Origin: Kushneria pakistanensis
GTDB taxonomy: Bacteria; Pseudomonadota; Gammaproteobacteria; Pseudomonadales; Halomonadaceae
NCBI RefSeq assembly: GCF_014652795.1
Contig: NZ_BMZM01000001.1
Location: forward strand, 992,001 to 1,056,000
DNA: 64,000 bases
Direction of reading: 5' to 3'
This document shows, piece by piece, positions 27,750-36,267 of this stretch. How positions within the stretch are numbered: the stretch's first letter is position 1; the number at the start of each line of letters is the position of its first letter. The notes beneath the pieces are model-generated. The model did not search any database. It saw only the letters and a program-made list of their open reading frames with translations, and had not been told where the DNA came from. A program made the translations under genes and the position numbers.

Positions 27750-28370
27750 ATGAGAAGCGAGTCTGATATTACCAATGCTGGTGGGCTGGTCCCCATGGTG
27801 GTGGAGCAGAACGCACGTGGCGAGCGGGCCTACGACATTTACTCTCGTCTGCTCAAGGAACGTGTCATTTTTCTTGTTGGCCCGGTTGAGGACTACAGTG
27901 CCAACCTGATCGTGGCGCAGTTGCTCTTTCTGGAGTCAGAGAATCCCGACAAGGATATTCATCTCTATATCAATTCTCCGGGTGGTTCAGTGACTGCCGG
28001 CATGTCGATCTATGACACCATGCAGTTCATCAGGCCCAACGTTTCCACGGTCTGTATCGGTCAGGCGGCCAGTATGGGTGCGCTGCTGCTGGCAGGTGGT
28101 GAAGCCGGAAAGCGTTACTGCCTGCCACATTCCCGTATGATGATTCACCAGCCGCTTGGTGGTTTTCAGGGGCAGGCCAGCGACATCGAGATCCATACAC
28201 GTGAAATCCTGACGATTCGGCAGCGTTTGAACGAAATTCTGGCGCATCATACCGGTCAGGACATCGAGAAGATTGCACGCGATACTGATCGCGACAACTT
28301 CATGAATGGCGAGCAGGCTGTAGAGTACGGGCTGATCGATGCAACACTGGCGCATCGCCCGGTATCCTGA
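27750..28370 (+). CDS. clpP: ATP-dependent Clp protease proteolytic subunit ClpP
   Basis: Serine protease that forms the 14-mer chamber served by ClpX or ClpA. The 206-residue protein begins with a short propeptide and then [23 protein letters not shown]; the catalytic Ser is in [14 protein letters not shown], the His in [17 protein letters not shown] and the Asp in the DTDRDNFM segment. The ATG at 27750 follows GGAAGG. clpX starts 66 bases downstream. No sigma32-like promoter was found directly before clpP. Confidence 0.97.
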   Translation: MRSESDITNAGGLVPMVVEQNARGERAYDIYSRLLKERVIFLVGPVEDYSANLIVAQLLFLESENPDKDIHLYINSPGGSVTAGMSIYDTMQFIRPNVSTVCIGQAASMGALLLAGGEAGKRYCLPHSRMMIHQPLGGFQGQASDIEIHTREILTIRQRLNEILAHHTGQDIEKIARDTDRDNFMNGEQAVEYGLIDATLAHRPVS

Positions 28371-28436
28371 TAGCGTTGATTCAGAGTTTGACCATGATGG
28401 CGTGCCAACGCGCCGCTATCTTCAAGAGGTACGCGA

Positions 28437-29726
28437 ATGGCTGACGGCAAAGGCAAGGACGAAGGCGGCAAGCTGCTTTACTGCTCATTTTGTGGCAAGA
28501 ATCAGAATGAAGTACGCAAGCTGATCGCTGGACCCTCTGTTTACATCTGCGATGAATGTGTTGATCTATGCAACGACATCATTCGCGAAGAGGTCGTGGA
28601 GTCCGAAGCGTCTTCCGACGACGAGCGTCTTCCTGCTCCGCGGGAAATTCGCAATACGCTTGACGATTATGTCATCGGCCAGGATCGCGCCAAGATGGTG
28701 CTTTCCGTTGCTGTTTATAATCATTACAAGCGTTTGAAAGTGGGTCAGCACAAGGGTGATGACCACGTCGAGCTTGGCAAAAGCAATATTTTGCTGATTG
28801 GTCCTACCGGTAGCGGCAAAACGCTATTGGCGGAAACCATGGCTCGTCTGTTGAATGTGCCCTTTACCATTGCTGATGCTACAACGCTGACAGAAGCCGG
28901 CTATGTAGGTGAAGATGTCGAGAACATCATTCAGAAACTCCTGCAGAAATGCGATTACGATGTAGAGAAGGCCCAGCGCGGCATTGTCTATATCGACGAA
29001 ATCGACAAGATTTCCCGCAAGTCGGACAATCCGTCCATTACCCGTGATGTATCCGGTGAAGGCGTTCAGCAGGCGCTTCTCAAGCTGATCGAGGGTACGA
29101 CAGCATCTGTCCCTCCACAGGGTGGCCGCAAGCATCCTCAGCAGGAGTTTTTGCAGGTAGATACCGGCAATATCCTCTTCATTGTGGGTGGTGCCTTTGC
29201 TGGTTTGGACAAGGTTATCAGTGATCGTGCCGAGCGTGGTGGCATTGGGTTCAATGCTGTCGTCAAGAGCAAGGATACCAACAAGGGCGTGGGCGATATT
29301 CTGGCCAGCGTGGAGCCCGAGGATTTGGTCAAGTACGGTCTGATCCCGGAGTTTGTTGGTCGTCTGCCGGTAATTGCAACGCTCAACGAGCTCGATGAGC
29401 AGGCGCTGATTCAGATTCTGACCGAACCCAAGAATTCTCTTGTACGTCAGTATGTACGTCTATTTGAAATGGAAGGCGTTGAGCTGGACTTTCGTGAAGA
29501 TGCACTCAGAGCCGTTGCCAACAAGGCGATGGTAAGAAGAACAGGTGCTCGCGGTCTTCGTTCAATACTGGAATCCGTACTTCTGGATACCATGTATGAA
29601 ATTCCTTCCGCAGAGAATGTCGTCAAGGTGGTCATTGATGAAACCGTCATCAATGGTGACAGCAAGCCCTTGCTGATCTATGCCAACCAGCAGGAAAGCA
29701 AGCTGGTAGTCGGCGACGATCGGTAG
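28437..29726 (+). CDS. clpX: ATP-dependent Clp protease ATPase subunit ClpX
   Basis: AAA+ unfoldase that recognises ssrA-tagged and other substrates and feeds them to ClpP. The 429-residue protein has the N-terminal C4 zinc finger ([12 protein letters not shown] and [10 protein letters not shown]), Walker [16 protein letters not shown], the GYVGEDVE pore loop, Walker [11 protein letters not shown], and the IGF loop (RGGIGFNA) that docks ClpP. Start ATG 28437 with AAGAGGT upstream. A hairpin follows before lon, which has its own promoter. Confidence 0.98.
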   Translation: MADGKGKDEGGKLLYCSFCGKNQNEVRKLIAGPSVYICDECVDLCNDIIREEVVESEASSDDERLPAPREIRNTLDDYVIGQDRAKMVLSVAVYNHYKRLKVGQHKGDDHVELGKSNILLIGPTGSGKTLLAETMARLLNVPFTIADATTLTEAGYVGEDVENIIQKLLQKCDYDVEKAQRGIVYIDEIDKISRKSDNPSITRDVSGEGVQQALLKLIEGTTASVPPQGGRKHPQQEFLQVDTGNILFIVGGAFAGLDKVISDRAERGGIGFNAVVKSKDTNKGVGDILASVEPEDLVKYGLIPEFVGRLPVIATLNELDEQALIQILTEPKNSLVRQYVRLFEMEGVELDFREDALRAVANKAMVRRTGARGLRSILESVLLDTMYEIPSAENVVKVVIDETVINGDSKPLLIYANQQESKLVVGDDR

Positions 29727-29746
29727 CCAGTAAGCTGATTGATGAT

Positions 29747-29769
29747 TGGGGGGCCGTCATGGCCCCCCA
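29747..29769 (+). terminator. G/C hairpin after clpX
   Basis: TGGGGGGCC / GGCCCCCCA stem with a five-base loop, 20 bases after the clpX stop, without a T-run. It sits just upstream of the lon promoter and may terminate or stabilise the clpPX message. Confidence 0.5.
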
Positions 29770-29800
29770 GTCATATGCAGAACCCCTGCCCGGTAAGCGG

Positions 29801-29827
29801 TTGTATTTCCTGCCGTCATCCCCATAT
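29801..29827 (+). promoter_or_regulatory. Sigma32 (heat-shock) promoter of lon
   Basis: TTGTAT, a 13-base spacer and CCCCATAT match the RpoH consensus (CTTGAA ... CCCCATNT). From memory the E. coli lon heat-shock promoter has the same CCCCATAT box and spacing. The predicted start is about 50 bases before lon. Confidence 0.75.
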
Positions 29828-29883
29828 TGATGCCATCAAAGTCGCTTCCTGCGGCCCACACATAAGATTCGAGGTTGTCTGCG

Positions 29884-32301
29884 ATGGAGCGTAACCCCGC
29901 ACAGACGTTAAACATACCCCTGTTGCCACTGCGAGATGTTGTCGTTTACCCGCAGATGGTCATACCGCTGTTCGTGGGTCGCGAGAAATCGATTCGTGCC
30001 CTCGAAGCGGCCATGGAATCGGACAAACAGGTGTTGCTGGTCGCTCAGCGTGACGCCGGTCAGGATAATCCCGAGATCGAGGATCTTTTTGATATCGGGA
30101 CCATTGCCAGTGTGATGCAGCTGCTTCGCCTGCCGGATGGTACTGTCAAGGTGCTCATTGAAGGCAGCTCGCGTGCCGATATTGATCACATCAACGATGA
30201 CAATAGTGAAAATGGCTATCCGACAGCCACGATCACACTTCGGGAAAGCGAGCCTCTAAGCGAGCGTGAGCAGGAATCCCTGGTACGCGTTCTGCTGGAT
30301 CAGTTTGAGCAGTATGTAAAGCTGTCGCGCAAGGTGCCCAACGAGGTGCTGAGCTCACTTCAGGGTATTGAGGATGCCAGCCGGTTGGTTGATACCATCA
30401 GTGCCCACCTTTCCCTTGAAATTGGCGACAAGCAATCGCTGCTGGAAATGGACAAGGTACGCGATCGCGTTGAGCATTTGATGACGCTGATCGAATCTGA
30501 AATTGATCTCCTGCAGGTGGAAAAGCGCATTCGCTCCAGGGTCAAGGAGCAAATGGAGAAATCCCAGCGCGAGTACTACCTCAACGAACAGATGAAAGCC
30601 ATCCAGAAGGAAATGGGTGAGCTTGAAAATACGCCCAACGAAGCGGATCAATACGAGCAGAAGATTGCTGAATCGGGCATGTCGGCCGAGGCGGAGGAAA
30701 AGGCCCGTCAGGAGCTCAACAAGCTCAAGATGATGGCGCCGGCTTCTGCTGAAGCAACGGTTGTGCGTTCCTATCTTGACTGGATTCTGGCTGTACCCTG
30801 GAAAAAGCGTACACGCGTTCGTCATGACATCAGCCATGCCGAACAGGTCCTGGAAGAGGACCACTATGGCCTGGAAGAGGTCAAGGAGCGCATCCTTGAT
30901 TACCTTGCCGTTCAAAAGCGGGTGCGCAAGCTCAAGGGCCCGGTACTGTGTCTGGTCGGTCCGCCGGGTGTGGGCAAGACTTCACTGGGTCAGTCCATTG
31001 CGCGAGCTACCAATCGCAAGTACACGCGCCTGGCACTGGGTGGCGTACGTGATGAGTCCGAGATTCGTGGCCATCGCCGTACCTATATCGGTTCCATGCC
31101 TGGCAAGGTGCTGCAGCGCATGAGCAAAACGGGTGTTCGCAACCCGCTCTTTCTGCTTGATGAAATTGACAAGGTAGGAATGGATCATCGGGGCGATCCT
31201 TCTTCAGCACTGCTTGAAGTGCTGGATCCTGAACAAAACGACAAGTTCAGCGATCACTATCTGGAGCTTGACTACGACCTGTCGGATGTCATGTTCATTT
31301 GCACCGCGAACTCGATGAATATTCCCGGGCCACTTCTGGACCGGATGGAAGTGATCCGCATTCCGGGATATACCGAAGACGAGAAGCTGGGGATCGCCCG
31401 ACGCTATCTGGCGCCGAAGCAGCTCAAGGCCAATGGCCTGCGAAAGGATGAGCTGGTACTGACAGACGAAGCCCTTCTTGAGCTGATCCGTTACTACACG
31501 CGTGAAGCCGGGGTTCGTGAACTAGAGCGTCAGATTGCCAAGGTAGCGCGAAAGGTGCTGCGCGAACGTATTGGTAGCGAAGCAGCACAGGGCAAGAGTG
31601 TTGCTGCACAGCAACTGGAAGCCGCCGATATCGAGCGCTATGCTGGTGTGAGGCGCTTTAGTTACGGTCTGGTAGATGAGGCACACCAGGTAGGTCGAGT
31701 CACCGGTCTGGCGTGGACTTCCGTTGGTGGGGAGATCCTCAATATCGAATCGGTGGTGACGCCAGGCAAGGGAAGGGTCAACAAGACCGGCTCTCTGGGC
31801 GACGTCATGAAGGAGTCGGTCAGTGCTGCTCATACGGTGGTACGTTCACGCGCAGCGCTGCTTGAGATAGATCCGGAACGGTTCGAGAAGGAAGATCTTC
31901 ACATTCACGTGCCTGAAGGGGCAACGCCCAAGGATGGCCCAAGTGCCGGTATTGCCATGGTGACGGCTATGGTATCGGCCTACACCAATCGGGCCGTACG
32001 CGCTGATGTTGCCATGACCGGCGAGGTCAATCTTCGTGGCGAAGTGATGCCGATCGGGGGGCTCAAGGAGAAATTGCTGGCTGCCCGTCGCAGTGGTATA
32101 AAGATTGCACTTATCCCCGAAGAAAATCGCCGCGATCTCAAGGAAGTCCCTGACACTATCAAGGATGCTCTTGACATCAGGCCCGTCCGCTGGATCGATG
32201 AAGTTCTGGATATTGCTCTGGTTCAAAAGAGTGATGATGATTTTGAAGACAAGCGGGTAGAAGAAAAAAATACTTCGCAGGCGTCTGTAAATACGCATTA
32301 G
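29884..32301 (+). CDS. lon: ATP-dependent protease Lon (La)
   Basis: Cytoplasmic AAA+ serine protease removing misfolded and specific regulatory proteins. The 805-residue protein has the N-terminal LON substrate-binding domain (LPLLPLRDVVVYPQMVIPLFVGR), a coiled-coil linker rich in Glu/Lys, Walker A GPPGVGKTSLGQSIA, Walker B FLLDEIDKVG, and the C-terminal protease domain with Ser-Lys dyad in KDGPSAGIAM and the Lys of GGLKEKLLAARR. The ATG at 29884 is nine bases behind GAGG; a TTG at 29875 is less likely. A charged 35-residue tail follows the protease domain. Confidence 0.98.
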   Translation: MERNPAQTLNIPLLPLRDVVVYPQMVIPLFVGREKSIRALEAAMESDKQVLLVAQRDAGQDNPEIEDLFDIGTIASVMQLLRLPDGTVKVLIEGSSRADIDHINDDNSENGYPTATITLRESEPLSEREQESLVRVLLDQFEQYVKLSRKVPNEVLSSLQGIEDASRLVDTISAHLSLEIGDKQSLLEMDKVRDRVEHLMTLIESEIDLLQVEKRIRSRVKEQMEKSQREYYLNEQMKAIQKEMGELENTPNEADQYEQKIAESGMSAEAEEKARQELNKLKMMAPASAEATVVRSYLDWILAVPWKKRTRVRHDISHAEQVLEEDHYGLEEVKERILDYLAVQKRVRKLKGPVLCLVGPPGVGKTSLGQSIARATNRKYTRLALGGVRDESEIRGHRRTYIGSMPGKVLQRMSKTGVRNPLFLLDEIDKVGMDHRGDPSSALLEVLDPEQNDKFSDHYLELDYDLSDVMFICTANSMNIPGPLLDRMEVIRIPGYTEDEKLGIARRYLAPKQLKANGLRKDELVLTDEALLELIRYYTREAGVRELERQIAKVARKVLRERIGSEAAQGKSVAAQQLEAADIERYAGVRRFSYGLVDEAHQVGRVTGLAWTSVGGEILNIESVVTPGKGRVNKTGSLGDVMKESVSAAHTVVRSRAALLEIDPERFEKEDLHIHVPEGATPKDGPSAGIAMVTAMVSAYTNRAVRADVAMTGEVNLRGEVMPIGGLKEKLLAARRSGIKIALIPEENRRDLKEVPDTIKDALDIRPVRWIDEVLDIALVQKSDDDFEDKRVEEKNTSQASVNTH

Positions 32302-32321
32302 CATTTTTTTTAAAATGTCTG

Positions 32322-32352
32322 GCAACAAAGCCTGAAATGACGGGCTTTGTTG
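32322..32352 (+). terminator. Hairpin after lon
   Basis: GCAACAAAGCC / GGCTTTGTTGC stem with a ten-base loop, 20 bases past the lon stop and just before the hupB -35. There is no T-run after it, so termination strength is uncertain. Confidence 0.45.
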
Positions 32353-32362
32353 CTAACATTGC

Positions 32363-32391
32363 TTGACGGTATTTATGGTCGTTGATATAAA
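32363..32391 (+). promoter_or_regulatory. Sigma70 promoter of hupB
   Basis: TTGACG and TATAAA separated by exactly 17 bases, about 75 bases before the hupB start. Five of six positions match consensus in each hexamer, in keeping with the high expression of HU. Confidence 0.8.
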
Positions 32392-32472
32392 ATGCGGCTC
32401 GTTATGATTGCGTATGCTGTTCGATTGCCGCGCTTAATCCTAGCAACGATTGTTATAGTCAAGGGGTGAAGA

Positions 32473-32745
32473 GTGAATAAATCCGAGCTGATTGAGGCTA
32501 TTGCTGCTTCTGCAGATATTCCCAAGGCAGCGGCCGGTCGGGCTCTCGATGCCATGATCGATTCCGTTACCGATAGCCTTAAGCAGGGTGATTCCGTGGC
32601 ACTGGTAGGTTTCGGAACATTCAGCATCAAGGAGCGGGCTGCACGTACCGGTCGTAACCCGCAGACTGGCAAGACCATTGAAATCAGTGCTGCCAACGTG
32701 CCCAGCTTCAAGGCAGGCAAGGCACTGAAGGACGCTGTCAACTGA
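32473..32745 (+). CDS. hupB: DNA-binding protein HU-beta
   Basis: Nucleoid-associated histone-like protein that bends DNA. The 90-residue product begins [22 protein letters not shown] and has the family signature [26 protein letters not shown], including the Pro-containing arm that intercalates in the minor groove. It uses a GTG start at 32473 behind AAGGGG. The gene lies between lon and ppiD as in most gammaproteobacteria, with its own promoter and terminator. Confidence 0.97.
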   Translation: MNKSELIEAIAASADIPKAAAGRALDAMIDSVTDSLKQGDSVALVGFGTFSIKERAARTGRNPQTGKTIEISAANVPSFKAGKALKDAVN

Positions 32746-32801
32746 TAGCTGTGCTACTGCAATGGAAGGTGTGTGTTCAAGATACCTTCCCTGTATGAGA
32801 T

Positions 32802-32831
32802 AAACGCATCGTGAAAACGATGCGTTTTTTT
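32802..32831 (+). terminator. Rho-independent terminator of hupB
   Basis: A 10-bp stem AAACGCATCG / CGATGCGTTT with a TGAAAA loop and a run of seven T residues. Confidence 0.9.
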
Positions 32832-32906
32832 ATGCAACCTGGTCATGCTAATCACACCTTCAGTCCGATCTCGACTTATAGCGTGTCGGTTTGCGCCATG
32901 TGTCGT

Positions 32907-32912
32907 TATAAT
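32907..32912 (+). promoter_or_regulatory. Candidate -10 element of ppiD
   Basis: A perfect TATAAT 48 bases before ppiD; the matching -35 region is poor (TGTCGG at 17-base spacing), so this is a weaker or extended -10 candidate. Confidence 0.4.
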
Positions 32913-32959
32913 CCTTCGCCAAACCCATTCATCCTCCATTAATTTCAAGGGCCTGCTGC

Positions 32960-34798
32960 ATGCTGCAAAAGATCAGAGATCGGGCACAGGGCTGGATCGC
33001 CAGAATAATAGTGGCTCTGATCGCGCTGACATTTACGCTATTTGGCGCAGAGTCACTGCTGAGCTATTTCAATGGTAGCCAGCGTGACGAAGCGGCTTCC
33101 GTCAATGGTGAGAAAATCAGCCGTCAGACCCTGGATATCGAAGTTCAACGGGCAGTACGTTCCGGCCGCGTTCCTCCCGAACAGCAGAGCGAAGCGCGAC
33201 GGGCCATCCTGGACTCCCTGATTACCCGCATGGCCATGGAGCAATATGCTCGCGATGGCGGCATGAGCTTTTCGGATCAGCAGGTTGATCAACTGCTGGT
33301 CAATCGGCAGGAGTTTCAGGACAGTAACGGTCACTTTTCTGCCGAACTGTTCCAGAGAAGGCTTGCGAGCGCAGGCTATAGCGCTGAAGAATTCCGTCGT
33401 CAGCTTCAGGAAGACATGCTGACCCAGCAGCTTCAAAACGGACTGATTTCAGGCACCTTTGTGCTGCCTTCAGAAGCCAGACGTCTGGCAGAGCTTCGCT
33501 ATCAGAAGCGGGATTTTCGTTATGCCATGCTTGACGAAGACTCGCTCGAACAGCCGGTAAGCGTCAGTGATGAAGACGTAAAGGCATGGTATGACGCACA
33601 TCAGCAGGACTATCAGCGTCCTGAAGAGGTCAGGCTCGAATATGTTGTGCTCGATCGACGTCAGCTGGCCGATGATGATCAACCCATTGATGAGCAGCAG
33701 CTTCGTCAGCGCTACGAACAGCATCGTTCCACGGCGCCACGTGAAGTGTCGGATATCGTGGTCACCTTTGGTGATGAGCGTACACGAGCAGAGGCACAAG
33801 AGCGCGTAAACGACATCGAAGCGCGTCTGCAGAAAGGCGAGGATTTCGCTGCATTGGCAAAACAGTACTCTGATGATCCTTCAAGCGCTGATCAGGGAGG
33901 CCGCATGGGCACGGTCAGCGAAGGTATTTTTGGTCAGCCCTTTGATGAGACCGTGGCATCCATGTCACCGGGCGAAGTATCGCAGGGTGTGGAAAGCGAC
34001 GGCGTTTTCCATGTCATTCGTGTTGATAACATCGATATCCAGAGTTTCGATGACATGCGTGAAGAGTTGAGCCGCGAGGTTCGACAGGGGCAGCGCGATG
34101 AGCGTTTCCAGCAGCTTTCACAGCAGCTTAGTGACGAAAGCTTTTCAGCTGATGATCTTGAAGGTGTTGCCGAGCGTCTGAACCTGCCGCTGCAGCGTAC
34201 GGATTGGGTATCACGTGATGATCAGTTTGAAGGTGATGATGCCGTGCTGGGTGAAGCAGGCATCATGGATGCTGCCTTTAGTGAAGATGTCCTCAAGAAT
34301 GGCTACAACAGCGAACCTGTAGAGCTGGGCCAGGATCGCCGCGTGGTCGTGCGTGTCACCGAACATCGTCCGGCAGCCACGCTGGCGCTGGATGACGTGC
34401 GTGACCAGGCAAGGCATTCAGCGCTTGAGGAAAAGCGGCGCCGGTTACTTGCCGAGCAGGCCGAACAGACGCTGGCCGCCCTTGAGCGCGGTGAGACGCC
34501 TGCCGGTCTTGAATGGCACCAGGTCAGCGGTGTTACCCGCGATGGGCAGGGAGAGCTCTCTTCCGAGCTGATCGATGCGGCCTTTGGCATGCCCTATCCG
34601 CATGATGGGCAGCCCGGCTATGGTCATGCCGGTGCCGGCAGGCAGCAGGTCATTTTTGCCATCGATCATGTTGATACCGATGTCAGTGATGAACAGATCT
34701 CGTCGTTGTCCGATGGTCTATGGAATGCTCAGGCGGGCCAGATGATTGGTGTCATGACAGATGCAATTCGTAACCATGCGGACATCTCGACAAATTAA
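32960..34798 (+). CDS. ppiD: Periplasmic chaperone PpiD (SurA N-terminal / parvulin family)
   Basis: Inner-membrane-anchored chaperone facing the periplasm near the SecYEG exit. The 612-residue protein begins MLQKIRDRAQGW, has one transmembrane segment (IARIIVALIALTFTLFG), a SurA_N-like domain and a parvulin-like domain around residues 262-355 (SDIVVTFGDERTRAEAQERV, DPSSADQGGRMGTVSEG, FHVIRVDNI), then a second chaperone-like region. E. coli PpiD has 623 residues. The ATG at 32960 follows AAGGG. Confidence 0.95.
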   Translation: MLQKIRDRAQGWIARIIVALIALTFTLFGAESLLSYFNGSQRDEAASVNGEKISRQTLDIEVQRAVRSGRVPPEQQSEARRAILDSLITRMAMEQYARDGGMSFSDQQVDQLLVNRQEFQDSNGHFSAELFQRRLASAGYSAEEFRRQLQEDMLTQQLQNGLISGTFVLPSEARRLAELRYQKRDFRYAMLDEDSLEQPVSVSDEDVKAWYDAHQQDYQRPEEVRLEYVVLDRRQLADDDQPIDEQQLRQRYEQHRSTAPREVSDIVVTFGDERTRAEAQERVNDIEARLQKGEDFAALAKQYSDDPSSADQGGRMGTVSEGIFGQPFDETVASMSPGEVSQGVESDGVFHVIRVDNIDIQSFDDMREELSREVRQGQRDERFQQLSQQLSDESFSADDLEGVAERLNLPLQRTDWVSRDDQFEGDDAVLGEAGIMDAAFSEDVLKNGYNSEPVELGQDRRVVVRVTEHRPAATLALDDVRDQARHSALEEKRRRLLAEQAEQTLAALERGETPAGLEWHQVSGVTRDGQGELSSELIDAAFGMPYPHDGQPGYGHAGAGRQQVIFAIDHVDTDVSDEQISSLSDGLWNAQAGQMIGVMTDAIRNHADISTN

Positions 34799-34819
34799 AT
34801 AGTCTGCTATCTTTTTAGG

Positions 34820-34846
34820 GGTGCAACATGCGTTGCACCTTTTTTT
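34820..34846 (+). terminator. Rho-independent terminator of ppiD
   Basis: GGTGCAAC / GTTGCACC stem with an ATGC loop and seven T residues, 22 bases after the ppiD stop. Confidence 0.9.
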
Positions 34847-34908
34847 ATGCCTTGTGTTTGAGCCTTTTTCATTGTTGGTGCCCCTGCCGGGGTATGCAGG
34901 AGAGTTAC

Positions 34909-35913
34909 ATGACCCAGTCACGTTATTTCACGATCGGTGAGCATCCTGAAGGCTTGCCCGAACGCTCGCTCTTTCAGCTTGAAAGCCGAGAACTGCCAGA
35001 GCTCAAGGATGGTGAAGTACGTATTCGCAATCACTGGCTTTCGGTAGACCCGTATATGCGTGGTCGCATGAGCGGTGTCAAAACCTATGTGGAGCCTTTT
35101 GAACTGAATCAACCGATGGAAGGTGGTGCGCTCGGAGAAATTATCGAGTCCCGTCATAAGGACCTGAAGGAAGGCGATCGAGTCGTTCACATGGGGGGCT
35201 GGAGAGACGTGGCACAGCTTGATGGCAGCCAGGTTCAGCCTTTACCGGATATTGATGTGCCGCCGCAGGCGTTTCTGGGCGTTCTGGGCATGCCAGGCAT
35301 GACCGCCTGGGCCGGGCTGACACTGGTTGCTGAACTTGAAGCCTCGGATACCGTGCTGATTTCCGCGGCCAGCGGCGCTGTAGGCTCGCTGGCCGCGCAG
35401 CTTGCCCATCAAAAGGGCTGTACAGTCATTGGTAGTGCCGGCAGCCAGGAAAAGCGTGAATGGCTCGAGGCGCGTGGTATCAAGGCCATTGATCATCATC
35501 AGGATGCTGATGCCATTAAAAAGGCACTGAAGGAAGCAGCGCCACAGGGTGTTGACGTGTATTACGAAAACGTGGGCGGCCCGATGCTTGAGGCGGCGCT
35601 GGATGCCATGAACGACTTCGGTCGTATCGCGGTATGCGGCATGATTTCACGTTACAACGAATCGGCGCCTTCAGCCGGTCCAGCCAACATTGCTGCCGTG
35701 CTGACCAAGCGGCTGCGCATGCAGGGCTTCATTGTGCATGAATGGGTCAAGGGTCATGAGCAGGAGTTTTATCAGCAGGTAGGTCCGTTGGTGGCTGATG
35801 GCAGCATTGAATACCGTGAAACTGTGGAAGAAGGGCTCGAGCGCACGCCGGATGCTTTCCTGGCGCTGTTTGAAGGGTCCAATCAGGGCAAGATGCTGGT
35901 AAGGCTGGACTGA
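34909..35913 (+). CDS. curA: NADP-dependent MDR-family oxidoreductase, CurA-like
   Basis: A zinc-free medium-chain reductase of the leukotriene B4 12-hydroxydehydrogenase / CurA (YncB) group, which reduces activated double bonds of enones with NADPH. The 334-residue protein has HWLSVDPYMRGRM, LGMPGMTAWAGL, the cofactor motif ISAASGAVGSLAAQLAHQKGC with the Gly-rich loop, and DVYYENVGGPML typical of the group. ATG at 34909 behind CAGGAGAG. A monocistronic unit with terminators on both sides. The exact substrate cannot be read from sequence, so the symbol is tentative. Confidence 0.88.
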   Translation: MTQSRYFTIGEHPEGLPERSLFQLESRELPELKDGEVRIRNHWLSVDPYMRGRMSGVKTYVEPFELNQPMEGGALGEIIESRHKDLKEGDRVVHMGGWRDVAQLDGSQVQPLPDIDVPPQAFLGVLGMPGMTAWAGLTLVAELEASDTVLISAASGAVGSLAAQLAHQKGCTVIGSAGSQEKREWLEARGIKAIDHHQDADAIKKALKEAAPQGVDVYYENVGGPMLEAALDAMNDFGRIAVCGMISRYNESAPSAGPANIAAVLTKRLRMQGFIVHEWVKGHEQEFYQQVGPLVADGSIEYRETVEEGLERTPDAFLALFEGSNQGKMLVRLD

Positions 35914-35938
35914 TTGTTCGGCGTCACACCATCAGCAA

Positions 35939-35970
35939 TGAACCCGCCTATCGGCGGGTTCATCCATTTT
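35939..35970. terminator. Terminator between curA-like gene and ykgJ
   Basis: A 10-bp stem TGAACCCGCC / GGCGGGTTCA with a TATC loop followed by a short T-rich stretch, between converging genes. The T-run is interrupted, so strength is moderate. Confidence 0.7.
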
Positions 35971-36265
35971 ATGGCGTACTGCCAGCTTCGAGATAGGCGA
36001 TATTGTGAAGCGCCTCACCTCTTGTCTGGCCACAAAGCTCGCGATCAAAGTGAAAGGTGTGGCAGACCTTTGGCCTGCGCGGATCACCAAAAAGCCGGCA
36101 AAGATTATTGTCATCAAGCTGAATGCAGCGTATGCCGGCGGGTTTGCCCTGAGGCATGCCGGGTATGGCCGAGCTGATGGAGGGTGCGATACAACAGGCA
36201 CCACAGCCTGCGCGGCACTCATCGTGATGGCTCGTCGCAATCAGCCGATCGTACCCATCAGCCAT
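35969..36265 (-). CDS. YkgJ-family cysteine-cluster protein
   Basis: The 98-residue protein carries the family's metal-binding cysteine pattern: CRAGCGACCIAP near residue 17, a Cys in GIRCIQLDD, CRLFGDPRRPKVC and a later Cys in RELCGQ. Families of this type (zinc/iron-chelating domain) probably bind an Fe-S cluster or zinc; the function is not established. The ATG at 36265 lies two bases behind the queD stop (TGACAATG), without its own ribosome site, so translation should be coupled to queD. It is the last gene of the que operon, which itself needs an Fe-S enzyme (QueE). Confidence 0.82.
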   Translation of the reverse strand: MADGYDRLIATSHHDECRAGCGACCIAPSISSAIPGMPQGKPAGIRCIQLDDNNLCRLFGDPRRPKVCHTFHFDRELCGQTRGEALHNIAYLEAGSTP

Positions 36266-36267
36266 TG

